From contig CAZKFM010000002.1 of NCBI GenBank assembly GCA_964552195.1, positions 372,001 through 436,000 on the forward strand: DNA of 64,000 nucleotides, in the 5' to 3' direction. A model generated the notes under the pieces. The model had not been told where the DNA came from and did not search any database. It saw only the letters and a list, made by a program, of their open reading frames with translations. Source of the DNA: CAZKAP01 sp964552195 (lineage in GTDB: Bacteria; Bacteroidota; Bacteroidia; Flavobacteriales; Flavobacteriaceae). Shown one piece after another: positions 48,220 through 55,968 of the stretch (the first letter of the stretch is position 1; every line of letters begins with the position of its first letter). The position numbers were made by a program, and so were the translations under genes.

Positions 48220-48882
48220 TTATTTAGTGTTTGCGACAGGGGGCTTTTGCAACCCCTCCTTAAATTTCCTAACCCATTCGGTAACCTTAACGCCAGGGGA
48301 TGATTCGAAGCCGCTGTTGATGTCTACAGCGTGTATGCGAGCACCTATTGAACTCTCTCCCAGTTTTTTTATTTCTTCCAGGTGCCCCAGGCCTATGCCA
48401 CCGCTTAGGAAAAAATCCGTGTCAAAGGGGTAGTCAGCCAGCAGGGTCCAGTCAAATCGACGGCCATTTCCTCCGGGAAGTTCACCCCGGGTATCAAACA
48501 GGAAAAAGTTGGTTAGTTCGACATAAGCCTGGAGTATGACAAAATCGAATCCGGGCCCCACTGGAAATGCTTTGATATAACGCGTTTTCGTATGTCCCTC
48601 GGAATGCATTCGCGCCTTAAGCCGCGCTAAATAAGAGGGGCTTTCGGTCCCGTGAAGCTGGATCACATCCAGTCCGTAGAGTGCAGTCAGGTGGAGAACT
48701 TCGTCCGGACTGGCATCGACAAAAACCCCTGCCTTCAATACCCCGGCCGGTAAACTTTCAGGAGCACCCGTAAAATAGCGTTTGGAGGCATTCCAGAAGA
48801 TGAAGCCCATATAATCGGGCTCCAGTTCGGCGATTTCGCCTATGGGGTGCCTCATGCCACATACTTTAAGCTTCATTCCCAT
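48220..48882 (-). CDS. trpF: Phosphoribosylanthranilate isomerase
   Basis: Amadori isomerisation of PRA to CdRP in tryptophan synthesis. 220 residues: KLKVCGMRHP (catalytic Cys), GFIFWNASKRY, GVFVDASPDEV, VIQLHGTESP, FLFDTRG, FLSGGIGLGHL and VDINSGFESSPGVK with the catalytic Asp. Two starts are possible (48882 or 48876); either overlaps the end of trpC by 11-17 bases. Confidence 0.95.
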   Translation of the reverse strand: MGMKLKVCGMRHPIGEIAELEPDYMGFIFWNASKRYFTGAPESLPAGVLKAGVFVDASPDEVLHLTALYGLDVIQLHGTESPSYLARLKARMHSEGHTKTRYIKAFPVGPGFDFVILQAYVELTNFFLFDTRGELPGGNGRRFDWTLLADYPFDTDFFLSGGIGLGHLEEIKKLGESSIGARIHAVDINSGFESSPGVKVTEWVRKFKEGLQKPPVANTK

Positions 48883-49675
48883 CGATATATTGGTGATATG
48901 CTCTGATAAAACCGGAGGCCTCGCTTCCCGGACTTTTACCTTTCATAAAGTGTTCGCCCATCAGGAATCCTCGGAATCCCTTCTTTTGAAGTCGAAACAA
49001 AGATGCTGAATCTCCCAGGCCGCTCTCGGAAACGGCCACCACCGACCCGGGTATATGTTCGAAGAGCCTCAGACTGGTCTCCAAACTGACCTCGAATGTC
49101 TTCAGATTGCGATTGTTCACCCCGATCATGTCTACCGGCAGTTCTCTAAATGCCATGAGTTCCTCCCTGGTGTGCACTTCGAGCAGGCATTCCATGCCTA
49201 GCTCGCCGGTCAGATACGCGAATTCCCTGGCTTCCTCGGGTTGGAGCACGGCTGCAATCAGGAGGATCACATCCGCCCCAAATGCTCTGGCCTCATGGAT
49301 TTGATAGGAATCAATGACGAAGTCCTTTCTCAAAAGAGGAAGACTGCTGCTGGCGCGTGCCTGCACCAAATCGTCCAGGGATCCGCCGAAGAAATGCCCG
49401 TCCGTAAGCACCGACATGCCCGCCACACCAGCCTCTTCATAACCCATGGCCACGGAATCTACAGTCGAATGAGCATTGATGACAGCCCTGGAGGGGGAAC
49501 GGCGCTTGAACTCGGCTATGATGCCTCCGTTCGGTCTGGAACGCAGCCTTTCTGTCAGGGAGACCGTCGGCCTGGAATACAAGGGAGAAGACTTCCAGTA
49601 TTCAACCGGAAAACAGGCTTTGCGGTAACTGACCTCCCGTCGTTTATGGGTTATTATATCGTGCAATATGCTCAT
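48866..49675 (-). CDS. trpC: Indole-3-glycerol-phosphate synthase
   Basis: Ring closure of CdRP to indole-3-glycerol phosphate. 269 residues: IIAEFKRRSPSRAVI (catalytic Lys, Glu), SVLTDGHFFGGSLDDLVQAR, LLRKDFVIDSYQIHEARAFGADVILLIAAVL, IGVNNRNLKTFEV and SESGL. A separate gene, not fused to trpF as in E. coli. Starts three bases after trpD ends. Confidence 0.96.
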   Translation of the reverse strand: MSILHDIITHKRREVSYRKACFPVEYWKSSPLYSRPTVSLTERLRSRPNGGIIAEFKRRSPSRAVINAHSTVDSVAMGYEEAGVAGMSVLTDGHFFGGSLDDLVQARASSSLPLLRKDFVIDSYQIHEARAFGADVILLIAAVLQPEEAREFAYLTGELGMECLLEVHTREELMAFRELPVDMIGVNNRNLKTFEVSLETSLRLFEHIPGSVVAVSESGLGDSASLFRLQKKGFRGFLMGEHFMKGKSPGSEASGFIRAYHQYIDGNEA

Positions 49676-49678
49676 GAT

Positions 49679-50680
49679 TCAGGCGTATAGTTGACTGAGT
49701 TCGCGTAAGCTGTTAAAACGCTTAAGAGCGGCACCCGATTCCAGGGATTCCCGGGCCTGTATGCAGCCATCTGCCGGTGAAATGTCCCTGGCCGTGGCTA
49801 TGGCCATACCTGCATTTGCGCATACCACCTCGTTCTGGGCTGGAGTCCCCTTTCCCTGAAGTACGCTCATAAAGATTTCGGCGGAGTCGGCCACTTCTTC
49901 GCCCCCGGCTATGTCTTCGGCATTCAGTGAGCGCAGCCCAAGATCTTCGGGGTCCAGCATGCGTTCGGACTCACGGTTGATTACCTTAGTGGTTCCTGTC
50001 AGGGAGATTTCGTCATATCCGTCGAGTGCGTGCAGGATGCAGAACCGCTTGTCGGTATTCTGATAGAGGTAACCGTACATGCGGGCGAGTTCCAAATTAA
50101 AAACCCCGACCATCTGGGCAGCAGGGAAAGCCGGGTTCACCATGGGGCCCAGCATGTTGAAAAAGGTTTTAACGCCCAGTTCACGGCGTATGGGAGCTAC
50201 TTCCTTCATGGCCGGGTGGAACAGCGGAGCATGTAATATGCAAATGCCAGCTTCATCCATGCAGCGTTTGAGGAAGTCCTCCGAATCGCTGAAGGCTATT
50301 CCCAGGTATTCCATGACGTTGCTGCTGCCGCAACGAGACGACACTCCGTAGTTTCCGTGTTTACTCACTGGAATCCCGGCTCCGGCAACGACAAAACTCG
50401 ACAGTGTCGATATGTTGAAGGTGTCTTTTCCATCGCCTCCGGTACCACAGAGGTCTATCGGCTGATAATCGGACAGGTCTACGGCTTTGCAGAGTTCGAG
50501 CAGGGCATCTCTGAAGCCCTGCAACTCTTGCAATTGGATGCTGCGCATCATGTAGACGGTCATAAAGGCCGCCATCTGGCTGGGGTTAAAACTGCCCCGC
50601 GCCATTTCAATCAATATGGAATGCGCGTCCTCCCTACTCAGCGTTTCGTGCTGAATGAGTCGGTTTAATATGTTTTTCAT
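49679..50680 (-). CDS. trpD: Anthranilate phosphoribosyltransferase
   Basis: Transfers phosphoribose from PRPP to anthranilate. 333 residues: DLCGTGGDGKDTFNIST (PRPP loop), KHGNYGVSSRCGSSNVMEYLG, LGPMVNPAFP, and the DGYDEISLTGTT segment. The start ATG at 50680 lies 47 bases inside the end of trpG; the N-terminus MKNILNRLIQHETLSREDA is conserved in the family, so the long overlap seems real. Confidence 0.96.
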   Translation of the reverse strand: MKNILNRLIQHETLSREDAHSILIEMARGSFNPSQMAAFMTVYMMRSIQLQELQGFRDALLELCKAVDLSDYQPIDLCGTGGDGKDTFNISTLSSFVVAGAGIPVSKHGNYGVSSRCGSSNVMEYLGIAFSDSEDFLKRCMDEAGICILHAPLFHPAMKEVAPIRRELGVKTFFNMLGPMVNPAFPAAQMVGVFNLELARMYGYLYQNTDKRFCILHALDGYDEISLTGTTKVINRESERMLDPEDLGLRSLNAEDIAGGEEVADSAEIFMSVLQGKGTPAQNEVVCANAGMAIATARDISPADGCIQARESLESGAALKRFNSLRELSQLYA

Positions 50681-51248
50681 CTTTTCCTGTTAGCCAGTTT
50701 TTCAAAATCGTCTTTCCATGGGGTGTCAGTACCGATTCCGGATGGTACTGCACCCCACATACGTCGTACTCCCTGTGGCGAAATGACATGATCTGCCCGT
50801 CCGCATCCACCGCCGTAGCCTCGAGCACATCGTTCAGTTCGGGATCGACCACCCAGGAGTGGTAGCGTCCAACCTGTATCTCCTGGGGCAAATCCTTGTA
50901 CAGATAATCGTGGGTGAGCAGCTTTATGGGCGTACCCACTCCGTGCAGTACCCGGGGAAGATTGATCAGCCGAAGTCCGAATACCTCTCCGATGGCCTGA
51001 TGACCCAGGCAGACACCCAGAATTTTCTTGGCTGGAGCGAATTCCCTGACGATGTCCTTGAGCAGTCCGGCTTCGTCGGGTATTCCCGGCCCCGGTGACA
51101 ACACGATCTCGTCGAATTTTGCCACCTCCTCAAGCGAAATCTGATCGTTTCTCCTGACGACCACTTCCCGTCCCAATTCCTCAAAATACTGAACGAGATT
51201 GTACGTGAAGCTGTCGTAATTGTCTATGGTGAGTATTCGTTCCTTCAT
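50634..51248 (-). CDS. trpG: Anthranilate synthase component II (glutamine amidotransferase)
   Basis: Supplies ammonia from glutamine to TrpE. 204 residues: TIDNYDSFTYNLVQYF, oxyanion region SPGPGIPDEAGL, catalytic Cys in GVCLGHQAIGE, and His-Glu in VQYHPESVLTPHG. About 15 residues beyond the usual end (GKDEKHIKPTHSARNAE) are encoded in the stretch overlapping trpD. It starts five bases after trpE. It may also serve folate synthesis, but no pabB is linked. Confidence 0.95.
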   Translation of the reverse strand: MKERILTIDNYDSFTYNLVQYFEELGREVVVRRNDQISLEEVAKFDEIVLSPGPGIPDEAGLLKDIVREFAPAKKILGVCLGHQAIGEVFGLRLINLPRVLHGVGTPIKLLTHDYLYKDLPQEIQVGRYHSWVVDPELNDVLEATAVDADGQIMSFRHREYDVCGVQYHPESVLTPHGKTILKNWLTGKDEKHIKPTHSARNAE

Positions 51249-51253
51249 AGCCT

Positions 51254-52669
51254 CTAAATGGTTTCGGCCAGTTCGAGTGCCTTGTTCAGCGCGCCCAGTT
51301 TATTGTAGGTTTCCTGAAGTTCGTCTTTGGGATCGGACTTGACCACCAGCCCTGCCCCTGCCTGGAAGAACAGGACCTGATTCTTACTCAGGAAGGTGCG
51401 TATCATGATGGCGTGATTGAAATTGCCCTTGAAGTCCATGAAGCCAATGGCACCACCGTAGTACCCCCTGGGCGTCTTTTCGTATTTTTCAATCAGCTTC
51501 AGGGCCATATGTTTGGGGGCTCCGCTCAGTGTTCCGGCTGGAAAGGTGTCAGCTACGATCTGCATGCTGGAAACACCGGGTTTTTTCTCCCCTGTTACTT
51601 TGGAAACCAGATGGATGACATGAGAAAAGAACTGTACCTCACGGTACGTAGCAACGTTCACCGTATGGCCATGCCTTCCCAGATCGTTACGGGCCAGATC
51701 CACCAGCATCACATGCTCGCTGTTTTCCTTTTGGTCTGCTGCCAGTTTCTGGGCTAGTTCGGCATCCTCCTTGTCATTCCCGGTACGCTTATAGGTCCCA
51801 GCAATGGGATGTATTTCCGCCATTCCATCCTTGATTACCAACTGGGCTTCGGGTGAACTTCCGAATATCTTGAAATTTCCATAATCGAAAAAGAACAGAT
51901 ATGGAGAGGGGTTAATGGACCTCAGAGCGCGATAAACATTAAACTCATCTCCCTTAAAGGGCTGTTCGAAGCGTCGTGACAGGACCAATTGAAATACATC
52001 TCCTCTCTGGCAGTGTCTGCGCGCATGTTCCACATATTCGAGGTATTCCTCGTCGCTGACGGGTGAACTCACCTCTGCAGATCTCTTGAAGGGATAGGAG
52101 ATATGAGGTCGGGAATAGATAAGCCTTTCGAGTTGTTCGATCTCATTGGTTCCCTCGTATGAGTGGCAGAACAGATGAGCCTCGTTCTTGAAATGGTTGA
52201 TCGCAATGATGAACTTATACAATGCGTAATAAATGTCAGGAATGCGGCTGCTTTCGTCTTCTTTCTCAATAGCCACCTGTTCAAAATAGCGGACCGCGTC
52301 ATAGGACAGATATCCAAAAAGGCCATTGGTGGCGAATTTCAACTCCTTGTCCTTGCTTCCATCAGCGTGTATAGACTCGAACTCGCCGGCGAATTCCTCG
52401 ATCAGACCGGCGACGGATTCACCGGGATGCAGTTCTCTTTCATCCTCAGTTTCGTCGGGATAAGCCCTTCGGATACGGTTTTTATCCACCTGAATGCTAC
52501 CTATGGGACTGCAACAGATGTAGCTGAAGCTGTTGTCGTTGGCATGGTAATCGCTACTTTCCAGCAGGAGGCTGTTCGGAAAGCGATCACGGACCTTGAG
52601 ATAAAGACTCACCGGGGTAAGCGTATCCGCCAGTATGGTCTTGTGATAACTGTGTAGTATAAAAGCCAT
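51254..52669 (-). CDS. trpE: Anthranilate synthase component I
   Basis: Converts chorismate to anthranilate with ammonia from TrpG; first committed and feedback-inhibited step of tryptophan synthesis. 471 residues: the tryptophan-sensing motif LLESSDY near residue 34, and the chorismate-binding core SPEAQLVIKDG, HPIAGTYKRTG, VMLVDLARNDLGR, FPAGTLSGAPKHMALKLIE, GYYGGAIGFMDF, and GAGLVVKSDPKDELQET. First structural gene of the operon, placed 13 bases beyond the T-run of an attenuator terminator. Confidence 0.97.
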   Translation of the reverse strand: MAFILHSYHKTILADTLTPVSLYLKVRDRFPNSLLLESSDYHANDNSFSYICCSPIGSIQVDKNRIRRAYPDETEDERELHPGESVAGLIEEFAGEFESIHADGSKDKELKFATNGLFGYLSYDAVRYFEQVAIEKEDESSRIPDIYYALYKFIIAINHFKNEAHLFCHSYEGTNEIEQLERLIYSRPHISYPFKRSAEVSSPVSDEEYLEYVEHARRHCQRGDVFQLVLSRRFEQPFKGDEFNVYRALRSINPSPYLFFFDYGNFKIFGSSPEAQLVIKDGMAEIHPIAGTYKRTGNDKEDAELAQKLAADQKENSEHVMLVDLARNDLGRHGHTVNVATYREVQFFSHVIHLVSKVTGEKKPGVSSMQIVADTFPAGTLSGAPKHMALKLIEKYEKTPRGYYGGAIGFMDFKGNFNHAIMIRTFLSKNQVLFFQAGAGLVVKSDPKDELQETYNKLGALNKALELAETI

Positions 52670-52682
52670 AGGGCCCGAAATT

Positions 52683-52708
52683 AAAAAGGCCTGTCGCGAA
52701 GACAGGCC
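52683..52708 (-). terminator. trp attenuator terminator hairpin
   Basis: Minus strand: GGCCTGTC (52708-52701), loop TTCGC, GACAGGCC (52695-52688), then TTTTT (52687-52683). Eight perfect pairs with a UUCG-type cap and a U-run, placed 13 bases before the trpE ATG. Its 5' arm can instead pair with GACAAGGC at 52747-52740, so this is the terminator of a trp attenuator. Confidence 0.88.
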
Positions 52709-52739
52709 CAGTTTGATATGTAAAACGGTGGAGCTGCTC

Positions 52740-52765
52740 GCCTTGTCAGTCGAGTATGAGCCACC
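52740..52765 (-). promoter_or_regulatory. trp leader antiterminator segment and Trp-codon segment
   Basis: Segment GACAAGGC (52747-52740), which begins within the leader stop codon, can pair with GCCTGTC (52707-52701) through seven pairs and one bulged A, preventing terminator formation. The Trp codons themselves (GGTGG, 52765-52761) can pair with CCACC (52731-52727). This gives the usual mutually exclusive set: a ribosome stalled at Trp-Trp leaves the antiterminator free; one that reaches the stop codon covers it. Confidence 0.75.
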
Positions 52766-52790
52766 AGTTATTTGTAAACTTCAAATTCAC
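52746..52790 (-). CDS. trpL: trp operon leader peptide
   Basis: Fourteen codons beginning with GTG at 52790: MNLKFTNNWWLILD, then TGA. The two adjacent Trp codons (TGG TGG, 52766-52761), the place between promoter and trpE, and the terminator behind it identify a regulatory leader peptide. It has no Shine-Dalgarno site, and its GTG lies only four bases after the -7 element, so the mRNA may be leaderless or nearly so. TTG at codon 3 is an alternative start and would keep both Trp codons. Too short for ordinary gene finding. Confidence 0.82.
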   Translation of the reverse strand: MNLKFTNNWWLILD

Positions 52791-52794
52791 AAGG

Positions 52795-52825
52795 CGAATA
52801 TACGAATCCGGTGGTTGTAATACAA
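52795..52825 (-). promoter_or_regulatory. Promoter of the trp operon
   Basis: Minus strand TTG at 52825-52823, a 20-base spacer and TATATTCG at 52802-52795, one mismatch from TAnnTTTG. It begins just four bases after the T-run of the yceI terminator and fires into the leader peptide. Confidence 0.72.
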
Positions 52826-52828
52826 TGC

Positions 52829-52862
52829 AAAAAAAACCGGCATCCCGATTCGGGTGCCGGTT
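52829..52862 (-). terminator. Rho-independent terminator of marR-yceI
   Basis: Minus strand stem AACCGGCaCCCGA / TCGGGaTGCCGGTT (52862-52835) followed by a run of eight T to 52829. It separates the marR-yceI transcript from the trp operon. Confidence 0.9.
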
Positions 52863-52883
52863 GCCATATAGGATGTAGGAGTT

Positions 52884-53459
52884 TTAGAAAACCAGATCGG
52901 CCACGATATTGAAGTCGTCGTAGATCGTCTTATCTCCGAGGTTTTCGAAGAAGGAACCTGACCCATAACGAACGTCGTACTTGGATCGATCAATAGTGAC
53001 ATTTGCAGTAGCCTTGCTTCCGTAAACGGCGATTTCAAATGTGACCTTCTCGGTGGTACTTTTAATAGTCATATCTCCGGTGACTGAGTACCGATTTTTG
53101 CCAGTTGACTTTACTTCATTAAAAACCAGCTTAGCCGTAGGGTAGGTGGCAACCCCGAAGAAATCGTTGGACTTCAGGTGGCCCTCAAGTTTTGCCTTTC
53201 CATCACCACTGAGGTCTTCGGAAACGATGCTGGTCATGTCGACCACGAACTCTCCCCCGGTGAGCACATCTCCGTCAAACATGAGTTTTCCGGATTGGAG
53301 CTGAACCTCACCATAATGGGAGCCCGTTACTTTGTAACCTTTCCAGGTCACTTTGCTTTCGTTGACTTTTACTTCTTTTTCGACAGGTTTCACGGCACCT
53401 GCGTAGACGAATGATCCGGCAAACAAGGCCAGAGCGAGATTTAAGATTACTGTTTTCAT
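52884..53459 (-). CDS. YceI-family lipid-binding periplasmic protein
   Basis: 191 residues with a signal peptide (MKTVILNLALALFAGSFVYA) and a YceI lipocalin-like barrel: VNESKVTWKGYKVTGSHYGEVQLQSGKL, GGEFVVDMTSI, LEGHLKSNDFFGVATYPTAKLVF, VTGDMTIKSTTEKVTFE. Family members bind isoprenoid or other long hydrophobic ligands. It lies 32 bases downstream of a MarR-type regulator gene on the same strand, so it is probably controlled by it. Confidence 0.93.
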   Translation of the reverse strand: MKTVILNLALALFAGSFVYAGAVKPVEKEVKVNESKVTWKGYKVTGSHYGEVQLQSGKLMFDGDVLTGGEFVVDMTSIVSEDLSGDGKAKLEGHLKSNDFFGVATYPTAKLVFNEVKSTGKNRYSVTGDMTIKSTTEKVTFEIAVYGSKATANVTIDRSKYDVRYGSGSFFENLGDKTIYDDFNIVADLVF

Positions 53460-53491
53460 GGTTTGATAAAATTTGAATTTCTATTAATTGA

Positions 53492-53962
53492 TTAATCTTT
53501 TGGGTCTTCTCCGACGTGTATGTTGTCCAGCAAGGCATTGAGTTCCTCGAGTTCCCGGTCACTCATGTTCCCAAATACTTCGTGTTCCACTGACTCGATC
53601 ACCGGATCAATGGCATTCAGCGCTTCAAGGCCCTCTCTGGTGATTTGGATTTCGATTTTCCTTCGATTATTCGGGCAAACACGCCGGTTCACCAGGCCCT
53701 TGCGAACTAGCTTATCCACCAATCGCGTAGTATTGCTCATCGGGGTTACCATTCGTTCGTTCAGGGTTCCCAGATGGGCGGGTTTACCGTCCATACCCCG
53801 CAGTATCCTCAAGACATTGAATTGCGGTAGGGATATATCGAAGGGTTTGAGCACCGCATTGAAGCGATCCGTAACCCGATGATACACTAGAAAGAGATGG
53901 ATAACGGTCTTCTTGCCGAGTTCCAGGGGTTTGGTGTTCCGGATATGTGCCTCTACGTTCAT
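53492..53962 (-). CDS. MarR-family transcriptional regulator
   Basis: 156-residue winged-helix regulator: LPQFNVLRILRGMDGKPAHLGTLNERMVTPMSNTTRLVDKLVRKGLVNRRVCPNNRRKIEIQITREGLEAL holds the recognition helix and the DxR-type wing (here NNRRK), with the C-terminal dimer helix after it. It is the first gene of a marR-yceI operon. Two copies of ATTGTACA upstream suggest autorepression. The ligand is unknown. Confidence 0.92.
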   Translation of the reverse strand: MNVEAHIRNTKPLELGKKTVIHLFLVYHRVTDRFNAVLKPFDISLPQFNVLRILRGMDGKPAHLGTLNERMVTPMSNTTRLVDKLVRKGLVNRRVCPNNRRKIEIQITREGLEALNAIDPVIESVEHEVFGNMSDRELEELNALLDNIHVGEDPKD

Positions 53963-53984
53963 GGTTTACGCGTCAGTGTCAAAA

Positions 53985-54017
53985 ATTGTACAAACAATAA
54001 TTGTACATACAAATATA
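53985..54017 (-). promoter_or_regulatory. marR-yceI promoter with paired ATTGTACA operators
   Basis: The -7 element TATATTTG lies at 54017-54010 on the minus strand (perfect TAnnTTTG). ATTGTACA occurs twice, at 53985-53992 and 54000-54007 (15 bases apart), each containing the palindrome TGTACA and lying over and just after the expected transcript start. This is where a repressor would block transcription. No clear -33 TTG. Confidence 0.6.
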
Positions 54018-54168
54018 GTGAGTTTTCACATCACAGCTCATTACTGGTGTTAAGGAACGCTTAAAGTTTCATAGACTTTTCCTTCCCTGATTTGGGATTT
54101 CTTTTCCAACCTGCACTTCATTACTATCGGATTGTAGGGGAAATGTATTTTTGATTAAAATTTGGTGT

Positions 54169-54495
54169 ATGGCAGATTTAACGCAAGAGCAATGGGCGGC
54201 TCAGCTCGCTGCTGAAACCGGCGCTATTGTACTCGACGTCCGCACGGACGAGGAGGTAGCGGAGGGGTACATTCGGAATGCCCGTCAACTCAATATCATG
54301 GCGCCTCAGGAATTCATGGAGGGGCTGGACGGACTGGATACTTCGAAACCCTACTACGTATATTGCCGGTCGGGTAATCGCAGCGGCCAGGCATGTGCCA
54401 TCATGCAGTCCCGTGGCTTCAGCAAGGTGTACAACCTAAAGGGAGGCATCATGGAGTGGAATGGAGAATTGGTCACTGAGCCCATGAATCCATAA
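54169..54495 (+). CDS. Rhodanese-like domain protein
   Basis: 108 residues from the ATG at 54169 (MADLTQEQW). Single rhodanese domain: VLDVRTDEEVAEGYIRNARQLNI, and the active-site loop VYCRSGNRSGQA with the catalytic Cys, then GFSKVYNLKGGIMEWNGE. Likely a cytoplasmic sulfurtransferase or persulfide carrier. A -7 element TATTTTTG lies at 54146-54153. An ATG six codons earlier is weaker. Confidence 0.92.
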   Translation: MADLTQEQWAAQLAAETGAIVLDVRTDEEVAEGYIRNARQLNIMAPQEFMEGLDGLDTSKPYYVYCRSGNRSGQACAIMQSRGFSKVYNLKGGIMEWNGELVTEPMNP

Positions 54496-54632
54496 GGGTC
54501 AAACCTGGAGCTATTAGCTGAAGTTGAGGTATATCCGCTCGGTCCTTCTTTCGGAAGCTGGGAGTACTATGGAGTCCGGTAACGGTGGCGAGTGTGCTTT
54601 TTTTGTTCACCTTTTGACAGTACATTTGAGTT

Positions 54633-54884
54633 ATGGCATCAGGTTCACATTGGTACCGACAGCGGTTTTACAATCTACTCTATTTCTTTCAGCAGAGAGG
54701 ATTCGAGGTGTGTCGCCGGATCGCGGAACGTTGGGGGATAAGGACACGCGTGGTTCGCATAACCTTTATATATCTGACATTTGTGACCCTGGGATTTGGA
54801 TTTGCCCTCTATTTGTTCATGGCTTTTTGGCTCGGGATTAAGGATCTTATATACACGAAAAGGAGTTCGGTTTTTGATCTTTAG
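54633..54884 (+). CDS. PspC-domain small membrane protein
   Basis: 83 residues. After a basic and aromatic start, residues 27-70 match the PspC domain: CRRIAERWGIRTRVVRITFIYLTFVTLGFGFALYLFMAFWL with one or two membrane helices. In E. coli PspC takes part in envelope stress sensing; here no other psp genes are linked. The -7-like element TACATTTG (54621-54628) ends only four bases before the ATG, so the mRNA may be leaderless. It lies four bases before the potassium channel gene and is likely co-transcribed with it. Confidence 0.85.
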   Translation: MASGSHWYRQRFYNLLYFFQQRGFEVCRRIAERWGIRTRVVRITFIYLTFVTLGFGFALYLFMAFWLGIKDLIYTKRSSVFDL

Positions 54885-54887
54885 CCC

Positions 54888-55856
54888 ATGCCACAGATTT
54901 TTCGCACCCGTATAGCCATTGCCATTATACTGGTATTGCTGGTTCAACTGATCGGTGTACTCGGTTACAGGTTCTTATCTGGTCTGGACTGGATTGAGGC
55001 CTTCTACATGACCATAATCACGGTAACTACCGTAGGATTTGCCGAGGTCAGGCCGCTGGATACCTCAGCCAAGATCTTCACTATCTTACTTATAGTTTCC
55101 AGCGTATTTATTATTGGATATGCAGTAACGGTGATCACTGAATTTTTGCTGGATAGGAATGCCATGCAGTACCTGAGGCGAAAAAAGACAAAAAAGAAAA
55201 TTATGGAACTCGAAGGACACGTGGTAATTTGTGGATTCGGCAGAAATGGTCGGCAGGCGGCCGACAAACTCAGGACGTACAACCGGCCTTTTGTCGTTAT
55301 CGAACGCGATCAGAGTGTTATAGCGTCTTTCCGGGATGAGATTCTTTTCGTGGAAGGGGATGCCAATGAAGATGAGGTTTTGCTGGAGGCCGGCATAAAC
55401 AAGGCCCGCTTCCTGATTACTGCGGTGCCCGACGATGCCGAAAACCTGTTTATTGTGCTGACCGCCCGACAGCTCAACCCCGACTTGTTCGTCATAAACC
55501 GGGCCTCTCAGGTAACGAGTGTCAGGAAACTGGAACTTGTCGGTTCAGATAAGTTGGTGATGCCGGATAAGATAGGGGGTGACCATATGGCCTCGCTGGT
55601 GGTTATGCCCGATGTGATCACTTTCATGGACAAACTTTCACTCGAAGGCGAGGATTCCACCAACGTGGAGGGAATTGAAATATCCGAGATCGCCAGTCAG
55701 ATATCCTGCGGGACCATTAAGGAATTGGATCTTCGCAATCGCACGGGCTGCACCATAATTGGATATGTTGAGCCGGATGGGAATTACATCATCAATCCAG
55801 AGGCATCACAGATACTGGAGCCCAAGGGCAAGGTTATCGTACTCGGACGACCCTAG
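54888..55856 (+). CDS. Potassium channel with cytoplasmic RCK (TrkA-N/TrkA-C) domains
   Basis: 322 residues: two membrane helices (about 8-27 and 62-88) flanking a pore loop with filter TVTTVGFAEV, then an RCK NAD-binding domain (VVICGFGRNGRQAADKL, VVIERD, GDANEDEVLLEAGI, then DDAENLFIVLTAR) and a TrkA-C-like end (IKELDLRNRTGCTIIGYVEPDG). Architecture equals MthK/GsuK-type ligand-gated channels. The filter reads TVGF instead of TVGY or TVGD. Starts four bases after pspC. Confidence 0.93.
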   Translation: MPQIFRTRIAIAIILVLLVQLIGVLGYRFLSGLDWIEAFYMTIITVTTVGFAEVRPLDTSAKIFTILLIVSSVFIIGYAVTVITEFLLDRNAMQYLRRKKTKKKIMELEGHVVICGFGRNGRQAADKLRTYNRPFVVIERDQSVIASFRDEILFVEGDANEDEVLLEAGINKARFLITAVPDDAENLFIVLTARQLNPDLFVINRASQVTSVRKLELVGSDKLVMPDKIGGDHMASLVVMPDVITFMDKLSLEGEDSTNVEGIEISEIASQISCGTIKELDLRNRTGCTIIGYVEPDGNYIINPEASQILEPKGKVIVLGRP

Positions 55857-55968
55857 CAAATCCGTAAGCTCAACGATATGTTCCATATCCGGTAGTTACC
55901 CAACATTTATTTGATTCCTTAACTTTTTTTGTTTTCTTTCGCCCTTTACAGATAGAATTAAAAATTTT

